Shown here in pieces: positions 59,128-59,903 of a stretch of DNA of 59,903 bases. How positions within the stretch are numbered: the stretch's first letter is position 1; the number at the start of each line of letters is the position of its first letter. The position numbers and the translations under genes were made by a program. This DNA is from an uncultured Phocaeicola sp. GTDB lineage: Bacteria > Bacteroidota > Bacteroidia > Bacteroidales > Bacteroidaceae. The notes beneath the pieces were generated by a model. The model ran no database searches, had not been told where the DNA came from, and was given only the letters and a program-made list of their open reading frames with translations. The stretch covers positions 1 to 59,903 of the forward strand of contig CAPAOL010000017.1 in the NCBI GenBank assembly GCA_948579315.1. The letters run 5' to 3'.

Positions 59128-59193
59128 CAGAACTTGGCACAAGATTTCACAGAACTTGGTGCAGGATCCGGCAGAACTTGTATCAAGATTCCA
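59128..59193. repeat. Three-copy 22-bp imperfect tandem repeat
   Basis: CAGAACTTG recurs at 59128, 59150 and 59172, exactly 22 bp apart, with similar following sequence (CAAGATTYC-like). It lies in the 420-bp gap between the porin and tRNA-Phe genes. No coding function recognised. Confidence 0.75.
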
Positions 59194-59326
59194 GATACTA
59201 TGGTAGGGAAAAATACAGCTTTTTGAAACCGGACAAGGATCCTTGGACAACCTTTCCCCATAATTATCGGGTAAGTCTTCATCTCTACTATTTGTCTACT
59301 GCCCTGTAAACGAGGGCTTAAAGCAT

Positions 59327-59358
59327 AAAAAAAGCAGTTACATTTTACTGTAACAGCT
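59327..59358 (-). terminator. Terminator of tRNA-Phe
   Basis: On the minus strand, AGCTGTTACA pairs with TGTAACTGCT (one mismatch), then a run of seven T residues. It lies 24 bp after the tRNA-Phe 3' end. Confidence 0.85.
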
Positions 59359-59381
59359 TTAAAGTGAAAAACTTACTTTGG

Positions 59382-59454
59382 TGGTGCCACCAGGAATCGA
59401 ACCGGGGACACAAGGATTTTCAGTCCTTTGCTCTACCAACTGAGCTATGGCACC
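59382..59454 (-). tRNA. tRNA-Phe (anticodon GAA)
   Basis: A 73-nt cloverleaf on the minus strand. Acceptor GGTGCCA pairs with TGGCACC, discriminator A; anticodon arm AAGGA/TCCTT with loop CTGAAAA gives GAA; the T arm contains GGTTCGATT. The CCA end is not encoded fully by the stem-following bases. A perfectly spaced promoter lies upstream (minus-strand TTTG 59557-59560, 19 nt, TACCTTTG 59530-59537). Confidence 0.96.
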
Positions 59455-59529
59455 AAAATGGTTATCGGTAGAGCTTTTCACTTTGTAATAGAAGACCTCT
59501 CAGAAACTATTGTTTCTTGTTTTCGGTTG

Positions 59530-59560
59530 CAAAGGTAGGCATATTTTTTGATTCTACAAA
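59530..59560 (-). promoter_or_regulatory. Promoter of tRNA-Phe
   Basis: Minus-strand TTTG (59557-59560) and TACCTTTG (59530-59537), separated by 19 nt: an exact fit to the Bacteroides -33/-7 consensus. Confidence 0.8.
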
Positions 59561-59588
59561 TTTTTTGCAAATTTTCTATGAAATTCTT

Positions 59589-59617
59589 TTTGATTTCAAA
59601 AAAATGCTTTACCTTTG
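59589..59617 (+). promoter_or_regulatory. Promoter of tRNA-Pro
   Basis: TTTG (59589-59592) and TACCTTTG (59610-59617), 17 nt apart, 17 bp before the tRNA 5' end. Confidence 0.7.
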
Positions 59618-59634
59618 CACTCGCAAAACAGAAA

Positions 59635-59707
59635 CGGAATGTAGCGCAGTTGGTAGCGCACTACGTTCGGGACGTAGGGGTCGGGCGTTCGAGTCGCCTC
59701 ATTCCGA
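59635..59707 (+). tRNA. tRNA-Pro (anticodon CGG)
   Basis: A 73-nt cloverleaf. Acceptor CGGAATG pairs with CATTCCG, discriminator A; anticodon stem CTACG/CGTAG with loop TTCGGGA gives CGG, reading CCG. The T arm has GTTCGAGTC. CCA is not encoded after the discriminator. A terminator follows. Confidence 0.95.
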
Positions 59708-59717
59708 CATTGTAAAG

Positions 59718-59755
59718 GATAAGCCACTGAACTTCAGTGGCTTATCTCATTTTTA
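59718..59755 (+). terminator. Terminator of tRNA-Pro
   Basis: GATAAGCCACTGAA (59718-59731) and TTCAGTGGCTTATC (59733-59746) form a perfect 14-bp palindromic hairpin, followed by TCATTTTTA. Confidence 0.85.
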
Positions 59756-59903
59756 GCAAATCCGCCGGGACGAAATCGGGACACCCTATTTTATGGGTCA
59801 AATTCTATTCTCGGATTATAATGCTAACATCCTACCAGCCGAATATTTTGGGTCAGCGGATTTTCCTGGTTGGTAAGCTTTCTTTTAAGCGTATAGCCTA
59901 GCC

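Noticed and set aside
59058..59282. A 74-codon minus-strand frame over the tandem repeat
   Set aside because: The composition follows the repeat; no start context or recognisable protein features.
59517..59756. A 79-codon plus-strand frame across tRNA-Pro
   Set aside because: It overlaps the tRNA promoter and the tRNA itself.
1..59903. CRISPR array or intact insertion sequence
   Set aside because: No regularly spaced 25-40 bp repeats with unique spacers, no transposase and no terminal repeats were seen; the only tandem repeat is the three-copy one at 59128.

Overview
The window looks like a gut Bacteroidales chromosome (Bacteroides or Phocaeicola; species not determined). The evidence is three SusC/SusD outer-membrane pairs, a hybrid two-component sensor, promoters with the TAnnTTTG -7 element typical of this group, weak Shine-Dalgarno signals, and many secreted glycoside hydrolases with lipoprotein or Sec signals.

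Layout. 1-66 is the tail of an unidentified + strand gene. 195-5123 (-) is a first susC/susD pair. Its promoter region (5150-5460) is bounded by exact 17-bp inverted repeats of the type used for invertible SusC/D promoters in B. fragilis, and the only good promoter inside points away from susC, so the pair appears to be OFF in this assembly. 5772-7699 (-) is a coupled iron-type alcohol dehydrogenase and creatininase-family pair. 7923-9194 is a DUF4143-type ATPase behind two 40-bp-spaced palindromes. 9338-10690 holds an acyltransferase remnant and a frameshifted DUF418 membrane protein. 10839-14306 (-) is a one-gene SF1 helicase-phospholipase D fusion, the architecture of single-gene (type II) Mokosh anti-phage proteins.

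14591-49103 is a large polysaccharide/glycan utilisation region: GH92, GH95, MFS sugar porter, DUF5107-TPR, retaining-type GH97, hybrid two-component regulator, a GH27/36-like lipoprotein, susC/susD, mutarotase, GH2 with an embedded CBM32-like domain, GH3, sialate O-acetylesterase-like enzyme, AraC regulator and GH36 alpha-galactosidase. The likely logic is outer-membrane binding and import by SusCD, exo-acting removal of alpha-galactosyl, fucosyl (or L-galactosyl), acetyl and beta-linked groups, then sugar import and mutarotation. The exact glycan cannot be read from sequence; alpha-galactose is the most repeated theme.

50000-57647 is a separate SusCD locus under an ECF sigma/FecR anti-sigma pair, with an STN-domain SusC, SusD and an S9-like hydrolase. 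A porin-like gene follows (57881-58960), then divergent tRNA-Phe and tRNA-Pro genes.

Four genes are interrupted: DUF418 (frameshift), DUF5107-TPR (in-frame TAA), GH3 (in-frame TAA) and the sigma-linked SusC (frameshift in a G7 tract). Whether these are real decay, phase variation or sequence errors is the main open question of the window.
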